A stretch of 10,682 nucleotides of DNA from Deltaproteobacteria bacterium (GTDB lineage Bacteria; Desulfobacterota; Desulfuromonadia; Geobacterales; Geobacteraceae), in contig JAJZQA010000051.1 of assembly GCA_021810985.1 (NCBI GenBank), positions 1 through 10,682 of the forward strand. Direction: 5' to 3'. The notes below the pieces were generated by a model. That model did not search any database and was not told where the DNA came from. It worked only from the letters and a program-made list of their open reading frames with translations. Both the position numbers and the translations under genes were made by a program. This document shows positions 1 to 6,774 of this stretch, piece by piece (within the stretch, counting starts at the first letter, position 1; every line of letters starts with the position of its first letter).

Positions 1-71
1 CATGATACGGCTAATGGCAGTGTAGTTCTTCCACTTCCAGATCAAGGCCTTCTCTGCGTTGGCTCGTCTTC

Positions 72-107
72 GGCTGCTCAACGTACTCTTCAGTATGCCT
101 CGCAGCC
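72..107. repeat. Imperfect palindrome, possible intergenic repeat element
   Basis: Bases 72-77 (GGCTGC) pair with 102-107 (GCAGCC), and 82-87 (CGTACT) pair with 92-97 (AGTATG, one G-T pair), around a CTTC loop and a symmetric 4x4 internal loop. The surrounding 45-130 bases have no convincing reading frame. From memory, the style (a CGTACT/AGTA core flanked by CTC/GCC-rich arms) resembles the long palindromic intergenic repeats of Geobacter-type genomes; I cannot confirm this without a search. It lies downstream of typA and beyond its terminator. Confidence 0.4.
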
Positions 108-163
108 TCAATCCTCGCCGCCTTGAGATCATCCTGGATCTGAAATTGGTACTGCTTTTGTAG

Positions 164-231
164 TAGAGAAAAAGCGCCCATTTGTCAATGCAAAGTTACC
201 GCTTGAAAGTATAGCGGAAACAGGGCGCTTT
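164..231 (-). terminator. Intrinsic terminator of typA with a branched loop
   Basis: Read on the minus strand, AAAGCGCCC (231-223) pairs perfectly with GGGCGCTTT (179-171) and is followed by a T-rich run (TTTCTCT). The 43-base loop holds two more small hairpins (199-203 with 213-217, and 181-184 with 191-194), so the RNA could form a three-way junction. It begins 19 bases after the typA stop, as expected for the end of that transcript. Confidence 0.7.
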
Positions 232-249
232 GCCACCTCCGCGGCACTT

Positions 250-2052
250 TTAGCGCGAAGGACGTTTTCTCTTGGTCGGGTCAAGTTCCTTCTTCCGCAG
301 CCTGATCGAGGTTGGCGTAATTTCGACCAGTTCATCGTCATCGATGAACTCGAGGGCCTGCTCCAGCGTCAGTATGCGGGGCGGTGTCAGCTTGATGGCG
401 TCATCGGAACCCGAAGCTCTGACGTTTGTGAGTTTTTTCCCTTTACAGGGGTTGACGTCAAGATCGTTGTCCTTGGCGTGCTGGCCGATAATCATGCCGC
501 CGTAGACTTCCGTTCCCGGGCCGATGAAGAGTACGCCGCGCGGTTGCAGGGCGTCCAGCGAGTAGGCGGTTGTTTCGCCCTGTTCCATGGCAATCAGGAC
601 CCCGTTCTTCCGTCCGGGAATGTCGCCTTTGTAGGGTGAATAGCCGTGGAAGGTATGGGTCAGGATGCCGGTGCCGCGGGTTTCGGTGAGCACTTCGCCG
701 CGCAGGCCGATCAGGCCTCGCGCCGGTACCAGAAACTCGAGACGAATGACTTCACCAAGCTGGTGCATGGCAACCATTTCGCCTTTGCGGGGTCCCATCT
801 TTTCGATAATTGTTCCCTGGTGCTCGGCGGGGACATCGACAACCAGGTATTCGATCGGTTCCTGTTTTTGACCGTCCATGTGGCGCAGGATTACTTCCGG
901 CTTGGAAACCGCCATTTCAAATCCTTCGCGGCGCATATTCTCGATCAAAATGGACAGGTGCAGTTCGCCACGCCCGGAAACGAGAAAAGTGTCCGGATTA
1001 TCGGTGTCCTCGATGCGCAGGGAGACGTTGGTGCGAAGTTCCCGGTCAAGACGCTCCCGGATGTTCCGTGATGTCACCAACTTGCCCTCGCGGCCGGCAA
1101 ACGGGGAGTTGTTGACGATGAAATTCATGGAAATTGTCGGCTCGTCAATGGAGACATAGGGGAGGGGACTGGGTGATTCCGCGTCAGCGATTGTTTCGCC
1201 GATCCCGACTTCATCAAATCCAGCTATTGTCACAATGTCACCGGTGACCGCCTCGGAGATCTCGACCTGCTGCAGACCTTCGTAGCCGATCAGTTTTGAG
1301 ATTCGTCCCCGCTTGATTTCTCCGTTGCGCTTTACCAGGGCTACCGTCTCTCCGGCGCTGACTTTGCCGTTAAAGATCTTGCCTGTGGCGATTCTGCCGA
1401 TATAATCGTTATAATCGATATTGGTAACGAGCAACTGCAGCGGAGCGGATTGATCCCCTTCCGGTGGCCGCACATTGCTGATAATCATTTGGAAGAGCGG
1501 TTCCATTGAATCGGACTCATCGGCAAGTTCCAGCTTTGCATAGCCGATTTTAGCGCTGGTATAGGCGATGGCAAAATCAAGCTGCTCATCATTGGCCTGG
1601 AGTTCGCAAAAAAGGTCAAAGACCATGTTCACGACATCCGCGGGCCGGGCGCCGGGCCGGTCGATCTTGTTGATGACGACGATTGGCCGCAGGCCGAGAT
1701 CCAGGGACTTTTTCAGCACGAATCGTGTTTGCGGCATCGGGCCGTCAAGGGCGTCAACGAGCAGGAGAACGGAATCGACCATTTTCAGCACCCGCTCCAC
1801 TTCGCCGCCAAAGTCGGCGTGGCCCGGGGTGTCAATGATGTTGATTTTGTATTCGCCATGCCTGATGGAGAGGTTTTTGGCGAGGATCGTGATGCCGCGT
1901 TCTTTTTCAAGGTCATTCGAATCCATGACCCGTTCGGTAATGACTTCATTATTCCGGAAAACACCCGACTGTTTCAGTAGAGCGTCCACGAGCGTTGTCT
2001 TTCCGTGGTCAACGTGGGCGATAATAGCGATGTTACGAATCTTTTCCTGCAT
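250..2052 (-). CDS. typA: Ribosome-associated translational GTPase TypA/BipA
   Basis: This 600-residue protein belongs to the EF-G/LepA-like translational GTPases; TypA binds the 70S ribosome and affects stress adaptation and ribosome assembly (family knowledge). All G motifs are visible: AHVDHGKTT (residues 12-20), the switch I RGIT segment (52-55), DTPGH (74-78), NKID (128-131) and SAK (166-168). They are followed by the EF-Tu-like domain 2, the EF-G domain III and V-like parts, and the TypA-specific C-terminal domain ending in a basic tail. The length is close to the usual 600-615 residues, with no frameshift. The ATG at 2052 is preceded by AGGAG eight bases upstream. It is transcribed alone on the minus strand, divergent from the next gene, and ends at its own terminator (164-231). 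The family call is very secure. Confidence 0.97.
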   Translation of the reverse strand: MQEKIRNIAIIAHVDHGKTTLVDALLKQSGVFRNNEVITERVMDSNDLEKERGITILAKNLSIRHGEYKINIIDTPGHADFGGEVERVLKMVDSVLLLVDALDGPMPQTRFVLKKSLDLGLRPIVVINKIDRPGARPADVVNMVFDLFCELQANDEQLDFAIAYTSAKIGYAKLELADESDSMEPLFQMIISNVRPPEGDQSAPLQLLVTNIDYNDYIGRIATGKIFNGKVSAGETVALVKRNGEIKRGRISKLIGYEGLQQVEISEAVTGDIVTIAGFDEVGIGETIADAESPSPLPYVSIDEPTISMNFIVNNSPFAGREGKLVTSRNIRERLDRELRTNVSLRIEDTDNPDTFLVSGRGELHLSILIENMRREGFEMAVSKPEVILRHMDGQKQEPIEYLVVDVPAEHQGTIIEKMGPRKGEMVAMHQLGEVIRLEFLVPARGLIGLRGEVLTETRGTGILTHTFHGYSPYKGDIPGRKNGVLIAMEQGETTAYSLDALQPRGVLFIGPGTEVYGGMIIGQHAKDNDLDVNPCKGKKLTNVRASGSDDAIKLTPPRILTLEQALEFIDDDELVEITPTSIRLRKKELDPTKRKRPSR

Positions 2053-2153
2053 GCATCCAACTCCTGTTGTTTAGTTATGACGTTAGGCCGTTCATGTGTG
2101 CCGGAGGCTACAATTGTGACGGCTGTTCCAAGCTGCCCTCCGTGGATAAAAAA

Positions 2154-2173
2154 AGACGGGCTGTCGCCCGTCT
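2154..2173 (-). terminator. Minus-strand intrinsic terminator-like hairpin
   Basis: AGACGGGC (2154-2161) and GCCCGTCT (2166-2173) form a perfect 8-bp stem with a TGTC loop. On the minus strand it is followed directly by seven T residues (2153-2147). This is a textbook terminator shape, but it sits about 100 bases upstream of typA in a region between divergent genes, where no minus-strand gene is visible. It may end a short RNA, act in the typA leader, or form a 5'-end stem. Confidence 0.6.
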
Positions 2174-2182
2174 AATCGAAGC

Positions 2183-2211
2183 AGTATGCCAATTTCTTTT
2201 CGATAAATCAA
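2183..2211 (-). promoter_or_regulatory. Candidate sigma-70-type promoter towards typA
   Basis: On the minus strand there is a TTGATT box (2211-2206), a 17-base spacer and a CATACT box (2188-2183), each matching consensus at 4 of 6 positions. The predicted start, near 2176, would fall at the foot of the 2154-2173 hairpin, so a typA mRNA from it would begin with that stem. This is a weak-consensus call; another typA promoter may exist. Confidence 0.3.
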
Positions 2212-2255
2212 GGTTTTTATCCGGATGGGAGTGTTCCCGTACGGAGTCTGGAGCT

Positions 2256-2269
2256 GGTGCCGCGGCACC
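2256..2269. promoter_or_regulatory. 14-bp perfect palindrome, possible operator
   Basis: GGTGCCGCGGCACC reads the same on both strands. It lies in the divergent region between typA and the receiver-like gene, where a dimeric regulator site would be expected. An 8-bp palindrome (CCGTACGG, 2237-2244) is nearby. No known regulator is recognised. Confidence 0.3.
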
Positions 2270-2416
2270 GGGAATTCGCCTTTGTCCGGCAAGCAGTATT
2301 TGATTAATCCTTGGAGATGAAAGATTCCTTTGCTGGGGCAGTAAAATGTGCTATTTAGAAGCTATTTACTGACAGGTCTGGAGCAGCTCAGCACCACACA
2401 GAAATGGGGACCCTGC

Positions 2417-3154
2417 ATGGTCGCGAAAAAACTTGAGCAGGAACTGTGGCTACTTGGAATGGGGGATTGCGACGGCCGAGGCAAGGTGGTCTGCAAATAT
2501 CTGAAAGATTCTGGCTATCGAGCCCGGGTGGCTAATTTGGAGGAACTCTCCGAACGGCGGCCCTTGGGCATTCTGCTCGATCTTTCACCCTACTCGGCTG
2601 ACGGTTGGGGGATTTTCCTGGCGCTGAAAAGAGATCCGCAAACCCGTGATATTGCCGTGTTGCCCATCTTTCTCAGCGAAGATGGCAAGATCGGCGGTGT
2701 GTTTCCCGCGGCAGGTTTTTTTACCCTGCCGATTGATCAGGAGTATCTGAAAAAAAGGCTGGTGGTAATGGGCCTTACCGAAGAAGCGGAGGTCTGGGAT
2801 TTGCAGGCACTTCTTGTCTCCCGATCCGGTGAAGAGTCTGTTGCCGGTGCCATTGAATCCCTCGGCTTTGAAGTGGTGAAGGCCTATACCGGAAAGGAAG
2901 GTATTGCTTTGGCGACTACGGAGCCGCGCTATATGGCGTTCTCGACCCTGATGCTTCCCGATATGTCCGCCTTTGAACTGATGGATCGTTTCCGGCTCTA
3001 TCCCCACACGAAAAATCTTCCTTTTTTCGTCCTCATGAAGGAGGCGATGAAGGAAGGTGAAAAACTTGCCATGGGGCATCAGATCGAACATCTCATCCGG
3101 AAAAAGGAGCTGTCGCAGGAGGAATTTCTCCGCTACCTTCGCAAGCGGGGGTAA
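2417..3154 (+). CDS. Tandem degenerate receiver-like (CheY-fold) protein
   Basis: This protein of 245 residues seems to hold two response-regulator receiver folds and no output domain. The first (about residues 9-118) keeps an aspartate at the phosphoacceptor place (LLDL, D55) followed by a DGWGIFLALKRD helix typical of receivers. The second (about 129-243) has the classic LMLPDMSAFEL pattern at 178-188, but the acceptor aspartate is replaced by Thr177, and the acidic pair near the N-terminus of the domain is Ser-Arg (135-136). That domain therefore probably cannot be phosphorylated in the usual way. I prefer the ATG at 2417, six bases after a GGGGA-type site; an in-frame GTG at 2348 would add 23 poorly receiver-like residues. 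It is probably monocistronic, and its function and partner are unknown. Confidence 0.7.
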   Translation: MVAKKLEQELWLLGMGDCDGRGKVVCKYLKDSGYRARVANLEELSERRPLGILLDLSPYSADGWGIFLALKRDPQTRDIAVLPIFLSEDGKIGGVFPAAGFFTLPIDQEYLKKRLVVMGLTEEAEVWDLQALLVSRSGEESVAGAIESLGFEVVKAYTGKEGIALATTEPRYMAFSTLMLPDMSAFELMDRFRLYPHTKNLPFFVLMKEAMKEGEKLAMGHQIEHLIRKKELSQEEFLRYLRKRG

Positions 3155-3565
3155 ACATTCTCGTACTTCCTGCCCAGCTGTTTGACCGTTGTACGGGTGC
3201 ATCCAGGATGTTCATTTTCGGGCTTCAACGTCTGCCGGATGCATCAAGCCGTGACTCTGTTGACTTTTAGTCTTGACGGATTACTTCCCCTCTACTCATG
3301 TTGCCTTAGCGAAAGTGATGTGCACCTGTCGTTCGCTCTGCGGAAAATCACCTGGTTTTTGATCCTGCCGCCCGCCTCATTATCTTTATGCTCTTCGGTC
3401 GGGCAGAAAACCTGAAATACTCTTCGGTTGCCCTGGCGGAGTGGCTGAGCCTTGCCTGGTGGAAAACGCGAGGAGAATTGTAACGGCTAACGTCGACCGG
3501 TTGTTCAAAGAGGTCTGCTTTGGTAGCATGTATGTAGGCACGCAGGTACCGGAAAGGAGGGCGCC
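3155..3565. other. Intergenic stretch without a recognised gene
   Basis: These 411 bases separate the receiver-like gene from the ABM-like gene. I see no reading frame with a ribosome site, no tRNA and no riboswitch that I recognise. A clear ribosome site (AAGGAGG, 3554-3560) at the end belongs to the next gene. Two TTGAC boxes (3260 and 3273) occur but lack good -10 partners. The stretch near 3430-3470 resembles the start of a class II tRNA but does not continue as one. Confidence 0.5.
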
Positions 3566-3883
3566 ATGAAGGGTGGTCACACACCATACACCTCAGGAAG
3601 TTTCATCGTTCGGCACGGCCAGGAAAATGACTTTATCGTGGCTGTCGAAGCGGTTGCCGAGTGGACAATCGAGAATTATTCGTCAGTCAGCGAAATAACG
3701 CTATTCAGGGATCAAACAGGTTCCGGAAGGTTTATTACCTTGTTTCGGTGGGATGATGAAGAAAGTATTGATGCCTGGCGAGCCGATCCGGAGTTCGGAG
3801 TGTACATGACGCAAATTCGTGAACATTGTGAAAAGGTGGAAGTTTATAGCCTGGTACGGGAGCGGCGCTTTACCAGGATGTAG
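3566..3883 (+). CDS. Small ABM-like (dimeric alpha/beta barrel) protein
   Basis: This 105-residue protein has the pattern of the antibiotic biosynthesis monooxygenase/dimeric ferredoxin-like fold: a first strand GSFIVRHGQENDF (11-23), a helix carrying EAVAEW (28-33), a strand SEITLFRDQ (42-50), a strand GRFITLFRWDDEESIDAWR (54-72) and a final strand VEVYSLV (91-97). Members include heme- or quinol-acting monooxygenases, but many are uncharacterised, and no catalytic residue can be assigned here. The start is secure: AAGGAGG lies five bases before the ATG. It stands alone, with a long stem-loop 17 bases after its stop. The fold is likely; the activity is unknown. Confidence 0.6.
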   Translation: MKGGHTPYTSGSFIVRHGQENDFIVAVEAVAEWTIENYSSVSEITLFRDQTGSGRFITLFRWDDEESIDAWRADPEFGVYMTQIREHCEKVEVYSLVRERRFTRM

Positions 3884-3899
3884 GGATTGATGATGGATG

Positions 3900-3951
3900 C
3901 AGATACGACAAAGGGGTTACGGCACAAACCGTAACCCCTTTGTCGTATCTG
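3900..3951. repeat. 23-bp perfect stem-loop after the ABM-like gene
   Basis: Bases 3900-3922 and 3929-3951 are perfect reverse complements (23 bp) around a CACAAA loop. There is no T run on either side, so it is not a classic intrinsic terminator. It could still stop or protect the 3' end of the ABM-like mRNA, or be an RNase III target. It starts 17 bases after the stop codon. Confidence 0.75.
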
Positions 3952-4615
3952 GCTATCTGCGCAGATCGCAAATGCTAGACAACGCTGATTCCGTGAGATC
4001 TGACAGAATATCGGAATGGCACGTTTGCCGGATGTAACCCGGGCATTGCCTGAATTATCCTGAAGGCATGCTCAGGTAAGCCAAGTGATGAGTGCCAGGA
4101 AAGAAGGAAATGAACGCCACTAACGTATAGTTCTTGCGGTATTCCGGCTCACACCTCTCGTTCTGCGCTAAAGTTTTTCTCATTCCGCCATGTTTAAACA
4201 CCTTTCTATTTTGCCTGTCCTGCCATCGACGGGCACCTTCTGCTGAAAAGGGCCACGAACACAGAGCAACTTCCCGGCCTGTTCCATTCTCCACATTCAC
4301 AAACTGCACGGATGGATTAGTTTCATTTTTTTTAATCATTCATATTCTCGGGAAGTTGCCCAGTTCTTTCCTGACTGGTCTGGCGATGATTTCCCACTAC
4401 ATCATGGGTATATATCTGAAAGTTCTCCAATAAAACGGACAGATACACTTGAGACACGCATGAAACACCTGTCGCATGCCTCGGGGCGAGTTCGTTTGAT
4501 TATTAAACAGTTTGAGGAATTAGAATGGAAAATTTTTTGTCGCAACTCTTGATGCTGATCAAAAATATCAGTAATTCTAGATTGTTATGTTTCGGTAAGC
4601 GCCATCGTGAATTAC
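3952..4615. other. Long gene-poor region upstream of the sigma-54 promoter
   Basis: These 664 AT-rich bases hold open frames (for example 4055-4339 minus and 4134-4433 plus) that lack ribosome sites and protein-like composition. An 11-bp inverted repeat (4266-4276 with 4349-4359) brackets a T-rich section. Two TGTCGCA heptamers (4470-4476 and 4538-4544) lie about 150 and 80 bases upstream of the -24 element. That is a usual distance for enhancer-binding protein sites, but the assignment is inference. Confidence 0.45.
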
Positions 4616-4632
4616 TTGGTATGAGAGTTGCC
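4616..4632 (+). promoter_or_regulatory. Sigma-54 (RpoN) -24/-12 promoter
   Basis: TTGGTATGAGAGTTGCC has the invariant GG (4618-4619) and GC (4630-4631) separated by exactly ten bases. It matches the consensus TTGGCAC-G-N4-TTGCW except for T at two pyrimidine positions and C at the last position. Transcription should begin near 4643. This predicts control of the downstream dehydrogenase/transport genes by an enhancer-binding activator not encoded here, which fits the AcoR-type control known for acetoin catabolism genes. Confidence 0.75.
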
Positions 4633-4702
4633 ATTGTTTATGGGTAAAAAGGCGTTCTATTGAGACCTGCTAGCGCGAAAAAATATCGAGGCCATGTCAT
4701 TC

Positions 4703-4728
4703 CACCACATCATGGTGATGGGGTGGTG
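4703..4728 (+). promoter_or_regulatory. Candidate antiterminator stem competing with the leader terminator
   Basis: CACCAC (4703-4708) can pair with GTGGTG (4723-4728), enclosing a second small hairpin between CATCA and TGATG. GTGGTG is also part of the left arm of the terminator at 4721-4752, so the two structures exclude each other. A short frame (4694-4729, 11 codons) ends inside the same arm. Attenuation is inferred from geometry alone. Confidence 0.35.
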
Positions 4729-4760
4729 AAAAACCTCCCTCTTTCACCACCCATTTTTTT
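4721..4760 (+). terminator. Intrinsic terminator in the dehydrogenase operon leader
   Basis: GGGTGGTGAAA (4721-4731) pairs perfectly with TTTCACCACCC (4742-4752) around a ten-base loop and is followed by A and seven T residues (4754-4760). No gene ends just upstream, and it lies between the sigma-54 start (about 4643) and the first ATG (4847). It therefore either attenuates the operon or ends a small RNA of about 118 bases. Confidence 0.8.
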
Positions 4761-4846
4761 CATCAAGGACTGTAGGCAATTCGGGACGTACTACTAAGCC
4801 GGCCATCATTGAGATGGGAATTCTATCAACAATAGGAGCGTGAGTT

Positions 4847-5647
4847 ATGAAATTGAATGGAAAAGTTGCAATCGTAACAGGATCGGGTCGTGGGATTGGC
4901 AGGGCAATCGCCATGAGGTTGGCATCTGACGGTGCCGCTGTCGTGGTTAGTGACATCATGTTTGATAACGCACAGAAAGTCGCAGCTGAGATCGAGGCAG
5001 CCGGCGGCACGGCAATGTCGATCAAGACCGACGTTACCGTGGAAGCGGAAGTTACCGAGTTGGTAGCTAAAGCCGTCGAAAAATACGGAAAACTGGACAT
5101 CATGGTGGCAAACGCCGGAATCGGTGTCGTCAAGTTGGGCTGTGACCATACTCCCGAAGACATTGACAAACAGCTTGCGGTGAATGTGAAGGGCGTCATC
5201 CTCTGTGATAACGCGGCAGCCAGGCAGATGATCAAACAGGGGCACAAAGGCTATTTGGGCAGTGGCGGCAAGATAATCAATTGCTGCAGTATCGCCGGAC
5301 ATTCCGGCTTTGCCTTCTTGCCGGTGTACAGTGCCTCCAAGTTTGCCGTCAGGGGCTACACCCACGGGTTTGCCAAGGAGATGGCGGAGCATAAAATCAC
5401 GGTCAACGGATATTGCCCGGGCATCGTCGGTACAGATATGTGGGATCTCATCGACGAAAAAATCGGCGCATACACCGGTGCGGCGAAAGGCGAAACTCTC
5501 AAGGCCTACGTCGATAGTGCCATTCTCGCCAAGGAAGTCGGAAAGCCGGAACAAGTTGCCGGCTATGTTTCCTACCTTGCTTCCGAGGACGCAGATTACA
5601 TGACCGGTCAGTCGGTCATGATCGATGGCGGGATTGTTCTGGTATAA
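4847..5647 (+). CDS. Short-chain 2,3-butanediol/acetoin (diacetyl) dehydrogenase, BudC-like
   Basis: This NAD-dependent SDR of 266 residues probably interconverts acetoin and 2,3-butanediol (meso or S,S) and may reduce diacetyl, in the cytoplasm. The nucleotide motif TGSGRGIG is at 11-18; Asp36 after the second strand favours NAD over NADP; NAG is at 89-91, Asn113 follows, and the catalytic set is Ser148, Tyr161 and Lys165 (YSASK). The stretches GKIINCCSIAGH (141-152), KFAVRG (165-170), TVNGYCPGIV (185-194) and YMTGQS near the end closely recall BudC-type acetoin reductases, which also carry NGYCPGIV. The start has AGGAG eight bases upstream. It is the first gene after the sigma-54 promoter and its leader terminator, and an outer-membrane protein gene follows 46 bases later. 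The SDR family is certain; the substrate is likely but other vicinal diols remain possible. Confidence 0.8.
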   Translation: MKLNGKVAIVTGSGRGIGRAIAMRLASDGAAVVVSDIMFDNAQKVAAEIEAAGGTAMSIKTDVTVEAEVTELVAKAVEKYGKLDIMVANAGIGVVKLGCDHTPEDIDKQLAVNVKGVILCDNAAARQMIKQGHKGYLGSGGKIINCCSIAGHSGFAFLPVYSASKFAVRGYTHGFAKEMAEHKITVNGYCPGIVGTDMWDLIDEKIGAYTGAAKGETLKAYVDSAILAKEVGKPEQVAGYVSYLASEDADYMTGQSVMIDGGIVLV

Positions 5648-5693
5648 CAGCGAAGAACGATGCGGAAAAACAACTTAACAGGGGGGAATTTTT

Positions 5694-6599
5694 ATGAGTT
5701 TGTTACTTAGGAAGGTGTCATTTGCCCTTGCCGCCGCGGCATTGGTTACTGTTGGGCTGACAGGGATTACACGCAAAGCGGATGCGGGGATAATTCCCTA
5801 TAGCGTCATTGGTCCCCATGAGTACCAGTTGCCGGTGGGGAAAGAAATACCTAAGGATGGGATCAATCTTTTACTTTCCTACAATACTTTCCGGGACGAG
5901 TCAGATGCTTATAACGGTGAGAGCGGGTCGCGTCACATGTTTGCGAATATCAACAAATTTGTTCACATTTTTAACATTGATGGGCTGGATAATGCTGGTT
6001 TCCTCTGGGAAGGTGTGCTCGGTTTCGCCAACGCAGAGCTGAAAGACGGACGTAGCTTTACCGGCATGATCGATGGTCAGACTGGTCTCGTCGCCTGGCA
6101 CAAGCCGACCAAGAACTGGGTTAACGTTGTGGAGTACTGGCTGTATCTGCCGATCGGAGACAATGAACTGTCCAGTCATTCCTGGAATCACAGCATTGCC
6201 TACATGACCAACTACACCCTTGGCGGTTTCACCTTCGACGGCGACATTGGCTATAAGCTCATGGGCGACGCCGACAACGCTTCATATGATACTAATGGCC
6301 TCTACCAATTTGGTAAAACTGAGCAGGGGAACGTGTTCTTTGCCAATCTTGTCTTTGCCTATAAATTCATGAACCAGGTCGAACCGTTCGTCAAGCTTGA
6401 CTTCCAATCTACGGAAAGCGGAGAAGATAAAGTGACCGGCGCGAAGCTGCCAGGTCAGCACGAGCTTGCCTGGGGTATCGGCAACCAGTTCAAGATAAGC
6501 GACAGACTGAATCTCGCGGTCTGGTATGAAGGTCCCCTTGATGGCAGAAATACCACCAAAACGAATGCAGGCTATGCAAGATTCATCTGGTCTTTCTAA
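5694..6599 (+). CDS. Outer-membrane beta-barrel channel, PF13557-like
   Basis: This 301-residue protein has an N-terminal signal peptide (basic residues early, a hydrophobic stretch ALAAAALVTVGLTG at 11-24, and a probable signal peptidase I cut after Ala-Asp-Ala at 31). The rest alternates polar and hydrophobic residues with many aromatics, as in barrel strands, and ends with Phe301 (FIWSF), the usual C-terminal sorting residue. Features such as a late PFVKLDFQ strand and a final paired-strand section resemble the putative MetA-pathway (phenol degradation) transporter family, whose members usually sit with catabolic genes for small organic compounds. A GGGGGG ribosome site lies seven bases before the ATG. 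Its place between two dehydrogenase genes suggests uptake or release of their alcohol/ketone substrate. The barrel call is strong; the exact family is moderate. Confidence 0.72.
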   Translation: MSLLLRKVSFALAAAALVTVGLTGITRKADAGIIPYSVIGPHEYQLPVGKEIPKDGINLLLSYNTFRDESDAYNGESGSRHMFANINKFVHIFNIDGLDNAGFLWEGVLGFANAELKDGRSFTGMIDGQTGLVAWHKPTKNWVNVVEYWLYLPIGDNELSSHSWNHSIAYMTNYTLGGFTFDGDIGYKLMGDADNASYDTNGLYQFGKTEQGNVFFANLVFAYKFMNQVEPFVKLDFQSTESGEDKVTGAKLPGQHELAWGIGNQFKISDRLNLAVWYEGPLDGRNTTKTNAGYARFIWSF

Positions 6600-6774
6600 C
6601 GGTAAAACAGTCTATTGGCAGAGTTGCGTTTGATCTCCCCGGTCGGAGAAATAATCCTGGTGTGGAGAGAATTGTTTCCAGAGGGGCTGAAATCGCACAA
6701 GATGTTTACGTATTCCAGGTTTCCAAGCGTTGTCGCTGACAATGCACATACTATCCATTTAAAGGAGAATTCGC

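Noticed and set aside
2092..2292. 66-residue minus-strand frame upstream of typA
   Set aside because: It runs through the terminator hairpin and its T run and lacks a ribosome site.
2585..3202. 205-residue frame antisense to the receiver-like gene
   Set aside because: His/Phe/Gln-rich antisense shadow with no ribosome site; the plus-strand product has recognisable receiver motifs.
3428..3512. tRNA-Ser/Leu-like start (GGCGGAGTGGCTGAG)
   Set aside because: No matching acceptor stem, T-loop GTTCGA box or CCA end is found downstream.
4015..4031. Second sigma-54-like box (TGGCACGTTTGCC)
   Set aside because: GG and GC are only seven bases apart; sigma-54 needs ten.
4055..4433. Overlapping open frames on both strands in the gene-poor region
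   Set aside because: No ribosome sites, odd composition (many Cys, His and Phe without motifs) and mutual overlap suggest chance.
4525..4647. A 40-codon frame with GAGGAA seven bases before its ATG
   Set aside because: The sigma-54 promoter (4616-4632) lies inside its end, its residue composition is not protein-like, and no homologue comes to mind.
6612..6628. Sigma-54-like TTGGCAGAGTTGC after the barrel gene
   Set aside because: The GG-GC spacing is seven, not ten, so it should not function.
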